Positions 12,451 to 22,941 of a stretch of 64,000 bases of DNA are shown one piece after another. The notes beneath the pieces were generated by a model that searched no databases, was not told the origin of the DNA, and saw nothing but the letters and a program-made list of their open reading frames with translations. Position 1 is the stretch's first letter. Each line of letters starts with the position of its first letter. Made by a program: the position numbers and the translations under genes. The stretch comes from Protonemura montana (taxonomy: Eukaryota; Arthropoda; Insecta; Plecoptera; Nemouridae): NCBI GenBank assembly GCA_947568835.1, contig OX387604.1, positions 28,497,351 through 28,561,350 on the forward strand, in the 5' to 3' direction.

Positions 12451-13570
12451 TAGTACAGTGACGTACAGTGACGTATAGTGTAGTACAGTGACGTACAGTG
12501 ACGTACAGTGACGTATAGTGTAGTACAGTGACGTACAGTGTAGTACAGTGTAGTACAGTGACGTACAGTGACGTACAGTGACGTACAGTGTAGTACAGTG
12601 ACGTACAGTGACGTACAGTGACGTACAGTGACGTACAGTGACGTACAGTGACGTACAGTGACGTACAGTGACGTACAGTGTAGTACAGTGACGTACAGTG
12701 ACGTACAGTGACGTACAGTGACGTACAGTGACGTACAGTGACATACAGTGACGTACAGTGACGTACAGTGACGTACAGTGACGTACAGTGACGTACAGTG
12801 ACGAACAGTGAAGTACAGTGAAGTACAGTGACGTACAGTGACGTACAGTGTAGTACAGTGACGTACAGTGACGTACAGTGTAGTACAGTGACGTACAGTG
12901 TAGTACAGTGACGTACAGTGACGTACAGTGTAGTACAGTGACGTACAGTGACGTACAGTGACGTACAGTGACGTACAGTGACGTACAGTGACGTACAGTG
13001 ACGAACAGTGACGTACAGTGATGTACAGTGACGAACAGTGACGTACAGTGATGTACAGTGACGTACAGTGACGTACAGTGAAGTACAGTGTAGTACAGTG
13101 ACTTACAGTGTAGTACAGTGACGTACAGTGTAGTACAGTGACGTACAGTGACGTACAGTGACGTACAGTGACGTACAGTGAAGTACAGTGTAGTACAGTG
13201 ACGTACAGTGACGTACAGTGAAGTACAGTTTAGTACAGTGACGAACAGTGACGTACAGTGATGTACAGTGACGTACAGTGACGTACAGTGAAGTACAGTG
13301 TAGTACAGTGACTTACAGTGTAGTACAGTGACGTACAGTGTAGTACAGTGACGTACAGTGACGTACAGTGACGTACAGTGACGTACATTGAAGTACAGTG
13401 TAGTACAGTGACGTACAGTGACGTACAGTGAAGTACAGTGACGTACAGTGACGTACAGTGACGTACAGTGACGTACAGTGACGTACAGTGACGTACAGTG
13501 TAGTACAGTTTAGTACAGTGACGTACAGTGACGTACAGTGACGTACAGTGACGTACAGTGACGTATAGTG
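12451..13570. repeat. 10-bp satellite, exactly 112 units, no indels
   Basis: The consensus ACGTACAGTG is repeated 112 times over 1,120 bp with every unit exactly 10 bp. Variants are substitutions only (TAGTACAGTG, AAGTACAGTG, ACGAACAGTG, ATGTACAGTG, ACTTACAGTG, ACGTATAGTG). A 21-unit block of variants at 13031-13240 is repeated 210 bp later from 13241. Each consensus junction reads TGACGTAC, a CRE-like half site. The minus frame at 12358-12744 is a repeat artefact. Confidence 0.97.
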
Positions 13571-14219
13571 TTGGTTTTTATCTGTCTTTGCGGAAATTGC
13601 CGGACGATTGCTGATATACTAACAAAAGAATCGCCAAGATGTAGAAACTCCGTCATTAGATGTTAAGAAATAACATACCGATAACTATCGCAGATAACTT
13701 GCATTTGACACTGGTCAGCTCTTAATAAATCTTTGTTAATGCAGAACCAACGAATGTTATAGATGTATATGCATATATGTATGTCATAATGTAGATGCTT
13801 GTTTAAAATGACATGGCAAGTAGTGCCATCGGGTGGCTACAAGGGTTAATACGTGTTGAAGGCTCGTTTGCTAGTAGAATGTTTATCATAAGCGATGTGA
13901 CTCTGACCAACTAAAACTCCAATGCTCAAATCATCCACCGACAGCCACCAAATAACACTAATCACTGCTAGGAAATTAAGATCGGAGCTGTTCGTTGCAT
14001 GACGATATACTTTTATTGGGACACAAGCTGGCGCCGGGGATGGAAAACGCAGCGGGGAAATTTAACATTTTAAGTTGTAGGTAAAAACGAGCCTGTAGAC
14101 CTTTACTTTTAAGAAGTTAGGAAGATTATGGGTATAGACATACTTTACAAACGCAAACTAAAAGTAGGAGTAAATTTAAAAAAAAATCTAATCTCTCTAA
14201 ATTAAAATCGTGGAAACTG
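13571..14219. other. Unique AT-rich stretch, nothing recognised
   Basis: No feature supported. Confidence 0.45.
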
Positions 14220-14284
14220 AATCAGTACGTTCAATCAGTACATTCAATCAGTACATTCAATCACTACATTCAATCAGTACATTC
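14220..14284. repeat. 13-bp minisatellite, 5 copies
   Basis: The unit AATCAGTACATTC repeats with two single-base variants (ACGTTC, CACTAC). Confidence 0.9.
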
Positions 14285-14658
14285 TCTGTACTCGACAAGC
14301 TGGCTTGCAAATACATCCTGGTCTTTTCATGTTGATCAAAACTAGCTCTGTCAATGTCACTGAACTTTCATCGACTGCTGAAATATTGGATGAGGTAACG
14401 GCAATAATACTAGACTGACATAATATCGAAATGACAACCTTTTAAATAACAAGACGGTCTGACGAAACGCCAAGAGGAGGCAATAGTGAGCTGGGATTAA
14501 AACTGCAAGACGTTCTCCACAATTATGTAGATTAGTACATGAGTATGACACGTATCAATAAATGTATCGTGCAGGATTGTAATGCATGAGTATCGAGACT
14601 GCATTTACCTGCACATGATTAGGTTAAGGTACCTTAAAGTCCCCATTAGGATCCCAGA

Positions 14659-14739
14659 CCCAGCCTTGGCCCAACCCTGGCCCAGCCCTGGCCCAGCCCT
14701 GGCCCAGCCCTGGCCCAGCCCTGGCCCAGCCCCCCCCCC
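14659..14739. repeat. 11-bp C-rich minisatellite, about 6.5 copies, ending in C9
   Basis: The unit CCCAGCCCTGG is repeated and runs into a C homopolymer. The Ala-Gln-Pro-Trp-Pro frame that results is a repeat shadow. Confidence 0.9.
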
Positions 14740-14911
14740 TGCCCATCACCCACTCATCGTTATCAAAGACAGGGGTGCAGATCGATCCCTTGCCAGCATC
14801 GGTGGCAAATGGGGAAAGATCAAACGGTGAGTCGCGAAGATTGGAAAAGAAGCTGAGAAATGTATGAGGAAAGGAAGATAGAAAATGATGGTTTCAGTCG
14901 TCGGACGTTGA

Positions 14912-14925
14912 GGGGGGGGGGGGGG
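14912..14925. repeat. G14 homopolymer
   Basis: Fourteen consecutive G in an otherwise AT-rich setting. Confidence 0.85.
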
Positions 14926-15305
14926 ATAAAAAATAATAGCAAATAAAATAGGTTTCGATTGAAATAGACATTTTCTGGAAGAGAATAAAAAAGAGGCGGT
15001 CGAGAGGATGTGGATTCTGATCGTGAAAATGTGTATTGCTATCGGATCCTTTGTGCATGTTTGAATGCAATCGGGAATATTGATCGAATCAAATTGTTTT
15101 GCCTACAGATAACAGGAAGGTAAAGTAAAATTAATATCATAATTAATTTGTTGGTTCCTTGTGAATAAAATCCGACACAGACATGAGAAGTGTTTTTGGG
15201 GAATTCAACCGCGACTCCAATTTATGAAACTTTTAGGCGAGTGTGGAACTTTTAGACAACAATAGTTGACAGATTTTTCATTTACATGTTGTTGGAGAGG
15301 ATGGG

Positions 15306-15621
15306 TGGATATTATTATTATTATTATTATTATTTGTGGTGTTTAACGACGCACTGTTTTGACATCTGGTCAAGCGGCACTGGTCTAATGGCGTCGGTGA
15401 ATGAGTGGATGATGATGAGGATGATGATGAACCTAATCTAGCCTAGAAGGGAGGAGGGGAAACCCGGTGCCGGCAAGTAGCCTACTCCTGTCGAAGAGCA
15501 CCAAGAGGACCACCGGCTAACGTCCCTTCCGAAGGACGGTACAACGCGAACAACAGGATTCCTCCACAAATCCATGCTGTCGAGAGGTTGATAATCAAGG
15601 CGAGTGATGTTGCTGTACTAA
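15306..15621. mobile_element. Possible dispersed element fragment beside the 5S-like array
   Basis: The stretch begins with an ATT trinucleotide run (about 15306-15334) and then has moderately GC-rich DNA quite unlike its flanks, with GAT repeats near 15409-15430. It leads straight into the 5S-like tandem array. A microsatellite abutting a GC-richer block is typical of an inserted retroelement tail, but no coding remnant, terminal repeat or target duplication is visible. The call is inference. Confidence 0.3.
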
Positions 15622-16228
15622 CTTTCATCCCTCCAACCTCTCTCCCAAACAGAACTGGTCATGTGTATGATGGTCATCCATCCAATACCTGACTCAGCGC
15701 AGTGTTGCTTAACTTTCATCCCTCCAACCTCTCTCCCGAACAGAACTGGTCATGTGTATGATGGTCACCCATCCAATACCTGACCCAGCGCAATGTTGCT
15801 TAACTTTCATCCCTCCAACCTCTCTCCCAAACAGAACTGGTCATGTGTATGATGGTCACCCATCCAATACCTGACCCAGCGCAATGTTGCTTAACTTTCA
15901 TCCCTCCAACCTCTCTCCCGAACAGAACTGGTCATGTGTATGATGGTCACCCATTTAATACCTGACCCAGCGTAGTGTTGCTTAACTTCGGTGATCTCAT
16001 GAGAACCGGTGTTTCCAACACGGCAAACCGTTCGGTGGTCACCCATCCAATACCTGACCCAGCGCAATGTTGCTTAACTTCGGTGATCTCATGAGAACCG
16101 GTGTTTCCAACACGGCAAACCGTTCGGTGGTCACCCATCCAATACCTGACCCAGTGTAGTGTTGCTTAACTTCGGTGGTCTCACGAGGACCGGTGTTTCC
16201 AACACGGCAAACCGTTCGGTGGTGGGTG
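15622..16228 (-). repeat. 5S rRNA-derived tandem repeat (91-92 bp unit, about 6.7 copies)
   Basis: On the minus strand the last three units contain ACACCGGTTCTCATGAGATC, ACCGAAGTTAAGCAACATTG and TATTGGATGGGTGACC in order. This matches the middle of animal 5S rRNA, including the box A region and the box C region. The GGTC landmark recurs at 15672, 15763, 15854, 15945, 16037, 16129 and 16221, giving periods of 91, 91, 91, 92, 92 and 92. The first four units keep only the promoter-like half (roughly 5S positions 40-85) and carry about 48 bp of unrelated filler. A full 5S is about 120 nt, so no unit is an intact gene. It could be a 5S pseudogene array or a 5S-derived SINE-like family. Confidence 0.8.
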
Positions 16229-16246
16229 GATGGGTGGGTGGATGGA

Positions 16247-16440
16247 ATAAATAAATGCACTGGGAATTAATAGACTGGGTAACGAAATATTACCAAATTG
16301 AATTGAAAGTTAGATTTTGTGAAAATAAGGAATTTGTTTGGCCTTGCCTCAACAAGAACGGTAGCGAAAGCCACGAGTTTTTCCTGCCAGCAACGTGTAT
16401 CGCTTCGAATGAAATGGTTGGGTAACATTTATTTATTCAA
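16247..16440. repeat. 194-bp direct repeat, copy 1
   Basis: This sequence recurs at 18122-18315 without indels and with two substitutions (AAATTGAAT versus AAATCGAAT, and CAACGTG versus CAATGTG). It starts a few bases after the 5S-like array and its short GGTG/GGATGG tail. No coding content is recognised; the open frame that begins inside it (16319-16504) does not continue in copy 2. Confidence 0.95.
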
Positions 16441-17587
16441 TCTTCACCTGAACTCTCTTGGTCTACTAATTTGCTTGGTGTCAGCGTCAAGGCTTCGTTA
16501 CTAACAACACACGTGGCGAGCAGTCCCCAACAACACTATAATATCATTCCAGGAATACACTCGCTCGTTCTAATATAATGAAAAAAAGAAAAATTCACGG
16601 CAAGCAATTAAATGTTTATTTCGCCCAACCGTAAATTTAAATGAAGAACTACATTCACCTACATGTGTCGCAAATTAGAGAATGAAATACAATTTTAATT
16701 ACTTGACATCAATTATTATTCTTCAGTTTTATTATATGTTTTACTGTAACCAAATGTGAAAGTTTTCTAAAAATATAAATTATGTTCCAAATATGAAACG
16801 TCTGGATGGTGTTTGGAAAGATAGGAATGAAGATAACAATGACAAAAATGACAAGAATTTGAATAAATTATCTAAAAGATAGTCACTTCGACTTCGGAAG
16901 GGAGGACGAATTAAAAACAGACATCAAATCTTTCCGAGTAGCGGTTGGAAGTGAGAAAAAGTTGCTGCAATCTTGTGAACCACTTTAAATAATTAATTAA
17001 TTAAAATGTGAAGAAAAGAGTAAAATTGAAGAAAGAAGTGGCGGGAGCGTTGGCTCGAGCCAAGATGGTGTATTGATGTTTCCATTAGCAGTCCGTGGAA
17101 AGGAGGTAAAGCTAACGTGGAAATGTTCATTACATTACTGGTAAGGGAAGCCTACGAGAAGATGGCCATGTTAAATTACTTGAAATATGCAACAAAAAAG
17201 AAGAGATCGTTGAAATCCTCACACAAAAGCTTTTTCAAGTACTTTTTATATCGCCTTCCAGTTTGCGTCCAGTTTCAACTTGCGTTACGAGCTTTTTCCC
17301 CAAATTTATACTCTATTAGTGTAGTTCCACATTTCTTTTTTCATTTCAGGTTTAACGATGTACTTGACGCACCTAAAGGTCCCGATAAATTATTCACAAA
17401 TATCTGAATACAAAAAGTGATGGTTCATCATCAGCATTAGATTTACTTATGAAATTAACATCTCGAATGAAAACGAGTCCCTCCCCTCCCCCCACCCCCC
17501 TTTCACCCAGTTTTCCTATGTAAATGTATGATGAAACGATCTGGTCGAGATTCGTAGCGTCTCGACCTTGGTATGGAGAAGACAGGT
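16441..17587. other. Unique AT-rich sequence between the two 194-bp repeats
   Basis: No reverse transcriptase, integrase or gag-like frame is visible. A 96-codon frame at 17117-17407 (plus) starts with GTG, has its first ATG two codons later, is lysine- and phenylalanine-rich and is unrecognised. A strong GTAAGG follows ATTACTG near 17141, but no upstream exon was found. Confidence 0.4.
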
Positions 17588-17601
17588 CATGTTTAAACAT
17601 G
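17588..17601. repeat. 14-bp perfect palindrome CATGTTTAAACATG
   Basis: The palindrome lies 17 bp from the start of the 20-bp minisatellite and is followed by a near repeat of itself (GTTTAAAACATG). Confidence 0.8.
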
Positions 17602-17618
17602 TTTAAAACATGTCTCTA

Positions 17619-17999
17619 GGAACAAGATTGCAGACCAAGGAACAAGATTGCAGACCAAGGAACAAGATTGCAGACCAAGGAACAAGATTGCAGACCAAGG
17701 AACAAGATTGCAGACCAAGGAACAAGATTGCAGACCAAGGAACAAGATTGCAGACCAAGGAACAAGATTGCAGACCAAGGAACAAGATTGCAGACCAAGG
17801 AACAAGATTGCAGACCAAGGAACAAGATTGCAGACCAAGGAACAAGATTGCAGACCAAGGAACAAGATTGCAGACCAAGGAACAAGATTGCAGACCAAGG
17901 AACAAGATTGCAGACCAAGGAACAAGATTGCAGACCAAGGAACAAGATTGCAGACCAAGGAACAAGATTCACCAAGGAACAAGATTGCAGACCAAGGAA
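17619..17999. repeat. 20-bp minisatellite, about 19 near-identical copies
   Basis: The unit GGAACAAGATTGCAGACCAA is repeated with essentially no substitutions. One truncated 12-bp unit lies near the right end. Such uniformity means recent expansion or strong homogenisation. All long frames through it on both strands (120-151 codons) come from the lack of stops in the unit and are not genes. Confidence 0.97.
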
Positions 18000-18121
18000 C
18001 GACACGTGGCAGCTTGTGGTTTGTGTTAAACCTAGTAACACAGATCACAATTGATCAGCTTTTTATTTCAGACACCTAAAGTATTCGTCCAGACAATAAG
18101 TCAAATATGCGCATGCAAGTC

Positions 18122-18315
18122 ATAAATAAATGCACTGGGAATTAATAGACTGGGTAACGAAATATTACCAAATCGAATTGAAAGTTAGATTTTGTGAAAA
18201 TAAGGAATTTGTTTGGCCTTGCCTCAACAAGAACGGTAGCGAAAGCCACGAGTTTTTCCTGCCAGCAATGTGTATCGCTTCGAATGAAATGGTTGGGTAA
18301 CATTTATTTATTCAA
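18122..18315. repeat. 194-bp direct repeat, copy 2
   Basis: The partner of 16247-16440, in the same orientation 1,875 bp away and 192/194 identical. The flanks beyond both ends differ, so the homology breaks sharply. Confidence 0.95.
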
Positions 18316-18335
18316 GTGAACTCGGTGGGGCTTGA

Positions 18336-18398
18336 GGTCCTTTCTCCGCGGTCCTTTCTCCGCGGTCCTTTCTCCGCGGTGCTTTCTCCGTGGTCCGT
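18336..18398. repeat. 15-bp minisatellite, about 4 copies
   Basis: The unit GGTCCTTTCTCCGCG repeats, with decay in the last copy. It starts about 20 bp after the second 194-bp repeat. Confidence 0.88.
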
Positions 18399-18626
18399 GG
18401 TCCCGATGCTTTCAGCAAGGTTCATATACAACCGTGGGAGCATGTCAACCCAACATACAATCCGACACGCAAAAGCTCAGTAAATTAGAAGAAATAGCAA
18501 TAGTAGTTTTTAGAAGGGATGTTCTGGATTAAATTACTGCAGCTTTGATATTAACACGCATTTCATTTCATTTCATGTAGAATATTACGCTTGTTACGTT
18601 TATTAAACTTCAAAAAACGTTAATAG

Positions 18627-18680
18627 AGTGAAAAATGTTTGCAGTGAAAAATGTTTGCAGTGAAAAATGTTTGCAGTGAA
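18627..18680. repeat. 16-bp minisatellite, 3.4 copies
   Basis: The unit AGTGAAAAATGTTTGC is repeated three times. Confidence 0.88.
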
Positions 18681-20167
18681 TCCTGTATGTATACCGACGT
18701 ACAGTGGGTGAGACTTTGCTATGATGTCACCAAATAAGCTGCAAATATGCGTCGTTATTATTGCAAAAGGTAAATGCTTTAATTAATGAAATTGCAATGA
18801 AATTACTATTAACATTTTACATATGTTGCTAGTTAAATATCAATTAATAAACATACATACTTGATGAGTAAATATTTTCATACATTTTTCAAATGTATCT
18901 GCGCAAATGTACGTGCCTGTAATGTTTTATGCAATGTATGTGCATGCGTATTACTGCCATCGTTTTATCACAAACTCAAAATGTTATCATAAAACGCGTT
19001 ACAATTATATTTCAATCTCAAAAGCGATGGACATTGATTTGCAACAAGCAGTAATTTGACATCGGAAATATTTTTAATTGTGAACAAACTTTAGGTACAT
19101 GGATTGTACGGAAGTGCAGTTCAGTTTAAATGGACTTCTCGACAGTGCATTTGGTTGGCACCACTTGCACGTGCGGAATCCATTTCATGCACTTTGCTAA
19201 AATGCTTCTCCCCACATCAACAAATTTGTGTGATTTTCAGTTCAATGCAGTCTTTTGTGCAGATCAACTTTATAATAGATGTCCGCTTTAGTTTCTTGTA
19301 TTTAGAATAACATTTCGCCGCGGTCAATTTTGTCGCAAACGCGTCGATCGCTTTTGTGCAAGGAGATGACACGTTACCAAATGTAAGAAAGTGACTTTAG
19401 TGCTTTTCAAAAGACTCGCTGCGTACACAAAGATCTGTTTCTCATTCAGAGCGGAAACAATTTCTCGGCCAATTTCTTATTTGTCTGCTTGAGACAATTT
19501 TGGCCATTGCAGTGTTTGTACACCACTTACCGCTTAACGCTCAGCGACAGCTGCTAGATAGTTTTAAAGCTTATGTGAGCTTATATCGGCTTCCCTGAGA
19601 AAAACTATTTTTTGTAAAAAAATATCTAAATGGTACTCGGTACAAGTAGGTAGGTACTTATTTAGCCATACAAAAACTAGCTTCACTCGCAATCGGCTTC
19701 GCAAAGCAATTTCTTAAACGTGGATAAAAGTGGCCGCAGGCGTGTAAAGAAAATGTTCATTCTATTATTTAAGAATATGTACAGCGAGTGTTCGAGGAAA
19801 ATATATTTTCAGAAAATTTTCCCAAAAAGATAAGCTCATACAAAGATTTGTTTCCACGAGAAGGGGACTGAAAGGTAACGTAAAACTGAACACCTTGCCT
19901 TGGTAACGCGAGAATCGCGATGAATTTTAGTCTTAGAACCAGAACTCCTCACGACTGACACCGTTCTGTACTGCGTGTTCTCTTTGGTATTTACATTGAA
20001 ATGTTTGAGCTAGCTCAAATATTTTGAGAAGAAAACACATGGTGTAAAATCATTTGGAGTTTAGAGCGTATAATATTCTGTTCACGACTGGAAGGTAATT
20101 CAGAGGGATTTGTTATGGCATGAAAAAGCTTTTCTGTCGCGGCGCAAACATCACATGATATCACAGT
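18681..20167. other. Unique AT-rich stretch, nothing recognised
   Basis: No repeat or supported gene seen. Confidence 0.45.
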
Positions 20168-20239
20168 TAGTATCATTCGTAGTATCACCCGCAGCATCAC
20201 CCGCAGTATCACCCCCAGTATCACCCGTAGCATCACCCA
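20168..20239. repeat. 12-bp minisatellite, about 6 copies
   Basis: The unit AGTATCACCCGC repeats with substitutions. It reads as Val-Ser-Pro repeats in one frame, which is a by-product. Confidence 0.88.
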
Positions 20240-20800
20240 GCAGGCACTGCGAGCCTCCTACCCGTCATCAGATGAATGTGGCATCTGTATCCAGATAAAA
20301 CCATGATAAAACTAGGCAGTGTCCGTGTTTTGTGGGACAGTATCGCCCCCTGGGGAGGTGACAGCTCTGGACCGCCAAATTAAAGGGCCTACGCTCTAGC
20401 AAGGGCGGATAAAACGGAAACATCAAAAACGACCGAAACTCCCAGAGATTCTTCGATTAGGTTTGTTTATAATTGTGTATAAAAGTTAAAAAGCAAAACT
20501 AAGTTTGCTTTAGGTGCGGATAAAGTGGTTAAGTTTATAATATCGAGTGCACAAGTGTAACAAAAATGAGACCATTTCATCCCCGCACATGTAAAGCCAC
20601 GAAAATATTTTGCAAGTTTAATCTAGTCTTCTTGTAACGGCATTAGCAAAAAGGGGCTTGTGGTTTCTGATACATGAAGGCAATTTATTCGCAGCAGTGC
20701 TAGCGTTTCAATCCCGGGCTACGCTGTAACTTTGCTTCGCTTTTTGGCACCCCTGATATCGTGGGGGCTATAAAATATGCTATGAGAGGAAGAGAGAAAA
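20240..20800. other. Unique stretch, nothing recognised
   Basis: No supported feature. Confidence 0.4.
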
Positions 20801-20858
20801 GCGGGGGACGGAGCGAGTGCGGGGGTGGGGGAGGGTGGCGGGGGCGGGGGCGGGGGGG
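20801..20858 (+). repeat. G-rich block with quadruplex potential
   Basis: Many runs of 4-7 G separated by 1-3 bases (for example GGGGGTGGGGGAGGGTGG) make a strong four-tract quadruplex candidate on the plus strand. Confidence 0.8.
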
Positions 20859-21364
20859 ATGAGTGAAAAAGTCACGGGCGTTAACTTTCATTAGTTAATT
20901 ACTGTACCATGTCATCGGCGTGGAAATATTCTCGGCGGAGTTTCCAGCGCATGCCAGCCCGCTAGGTGCTAGGTGCTTATAATAATAATGATCATTATGT
21001 GATCATAGTTCATAGTAATACTAATACGCTCCGACTTCTAGTCCAGCCAGAACAGCCTCCTTTTATGACACAAACTCGGAACTAACGCTGGCTTTGTCCT
21101 CCTGCTCTAGCTCATCAATATTATTGTAAAAGCGGAATTTATTAAGGGCAGCTTGGTCAGCGCAGAATTATAACAAACAATCCCCATGAGAGCCCCAATG
21201 GCCAGACAAACCCTGTGTGCTTTCATCGAGAAACCAACAGCTTCGAGGTACGAATGGTGTGGTTGGTACTGGTACACTGACACTAGGAGGACGTCAAGTC
21301 ATAATCCAATTTCGAAATTGCCATCCGGTTGAGTGGTTAGCCTGAAAAACGGGCATCCGGATGA

Positions 21365-21610
21365 CAAAAAATAACGAGTAGGTACATAGCCCTTACACAG
21401 CCCTTTGCTGCGATTGGTTTGGAGAATGTTCGGTGGCAGGTCCCTCTCAAGGCATCGTTCGCTCAGAAGGGGATGGCGGATACCGGTGGAGGTGCCGCAC
21501 CCGAAAGCAAACAGCGCCAGATCAGTGCCAACGATCGCAGGGGTGAAAATATACGAGCGCAAGGATTAATTGAATACAACAAATCAACGGTGCATATATT
21601 TTCCGCATAA
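21365..21610 (+). CDS. Unrecognised 81-residue open frame, low-complexity-free
   Basis: The frame is stop-free from 21365 to the stop at 21608-21610. The first ATG is about 38 codons in (near 21473), so an ATG-initiated product would have only about 45 residues. It has mixed, globular-looking composition (the middle reads KGMADTGGGAAPESKQRQIS) but no family match that I recognise. The minus strand is also open here (21299-21562). There is no clear acceptor or donor. Chance opening is quite possible. Confidence 0.12.
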   Translation, partial: QKITSRYIALTQPFAAIGLENVRWQVPLKASFAQKGMADTGGGAAPESKQRQISANDRRGENIRAQGLIEYNKSTVHIFSA

Positions 21611-21984
21611 ATACATTAATAACGATTAATTAGCCATTCCGTTGGCTGTGGTGGCAAGGTTTGAAACAAGCAGTGGAGGCGCCGGGTTTGATGGAAAACG
21701 CAGCTATGCATAAACGTACAAAAAATCTACTTACACGTTCGAACTAATTACTAATTAGACAATTGTCACCATTGTGATCCCTTAAATGCTATTACATGGC
21801 GGCTATAAGTATTGACATGGCACCTTCTGTTCTACTATAAATGATAATGTTATCCATTTCATCGCAATAAATAGACCCTGGGGAGCACATGGTAATGATT
21901 TGTCAATTATTTATTACACCTTTGGCTGGTAGAATTAACGCGCGAGGAGCGGGCGAGTGGCCTGTGTTGGTGGGATGTTTGGGT

Positions 21985-22056
21985 CACGTGGTCAGGGGCA
22001 GCAGCGGGGGCAGCAGGGGGGGGTGGCAGCGCGGGCCGAGAGGGGGCGGTGGGGAA
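21985..22056. repeat. G-rich, CpG-containing block after a CACGTG motif
   Basis: CACGTG at 21985-21990 is followed by GGGGCAGCAGCGGGGGCAGC and further G runs to 22054. The GC content contrasts sharply with the AT-rich flanks. It could be a regulatory CpG-rich patch, but no transcript start is evident. Confidence 0.4.
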
Positions 22057-22183
22057 GCTCCCAGCGGCCACGTTATCTCTGTTCACTTGTTAACTATTTA
22101 GGGCAAGTGTTGACAATATGACGACATACTATACGTTGAGTTGTCATTTCATTAAAGTGCGTTCCAGCGATAAAGGGATGGCG

Positions 22184-22252
22184 AGTCCTGGCAGGTCCTG
22201 GCAGGTCCTGGCAGGTCCTACCGAGTCCTGCCGGGTCCTGCCGGGTCCTGGC
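22184..22252. repeat. 10-bp minisatellite, 7 copies
   Basis: GTCCTGGCAG is repeated, the later units changing to GTCCTGCCGG. There are no indels. Confidence 0.9.
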
Positions 22253-22873
22253 CGCACTTGCTGGGCTAGGCGAGCCCTGTACCTGCGTTTGATGGTATCA
22301 ATAGCTTCCGTGCTGCACGCGGTCTGCATTAGAATGTCCTCCCCCTTTTCACACGCACTCTGGAACGGTTAATTGAATTTAACGTTTTTTGATTTTTTGA
22401 TTAAGATCGTCACGTGAAATGATACCAATTGATATGTTTGTATTCTGATTATAGGTTTTAATTACTCCCGATGTTTGCTTATTGGTGATGAGTCGTGGAT
22501 GATTCTGGGACCGCCATGGCACTGCCATGACTTAATGATTATCACGTTTTCCAATCAAAACTATTGGTATTGGAAAGTAAAAACTCGGTTGATAACGTCA
22601 CTGTTGAACTGCTGGTACATTTCAACTGAACATCCAGAATCCCTCTCATCATTCTTTCACACACAAAAAGGCAATGTGTTTTTGTTGATACTATTATTAC
22701 TTGATGGTTAACTGGAACGAGTACTGCTGAGTGTTTGGCTATCTCTTATGGTGACAAATTTGATAGGGTCAAATCCCCTTCTGCCACATCCTAAAACTCG
22801 TAGCCTTTCGCCTACATGCGTTCATTTGAGTTGCTTTGTGTAGACGCCATAGCCTCGAGTGAAAAGTGTACTC

Positions 22874-22941
22874 GTTGGTTTGTTGGTTTGCTGGTTTGCT
22901 GGTCGGCTGGTCGGCTGGTCGGCTGGACGGTTGGACGGCTG
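22874..22941. repeat. 8-bp minisatellite, about 8 copies, two sub-blocks
   Basis: Units drift from TGGTTTGC to TGGTCGGC to TGGACGGT. This gradient shows successive local expansions. Confidence 0.88.

Noticed and set aside
17619-17999. CRISPR-like array
   Set aside because: The 20-bp units are contiguous with no unique spacers; it is a plain minisatellite. The same holds for the other arrays.
16247-18315. LTR retrotransposon with 194-bp LTRs
   Set aside because: No target duplication, primer-binding site, polypurine tract or coding remnant in the 1.68-kb interior, so only direct repeats are claimed.
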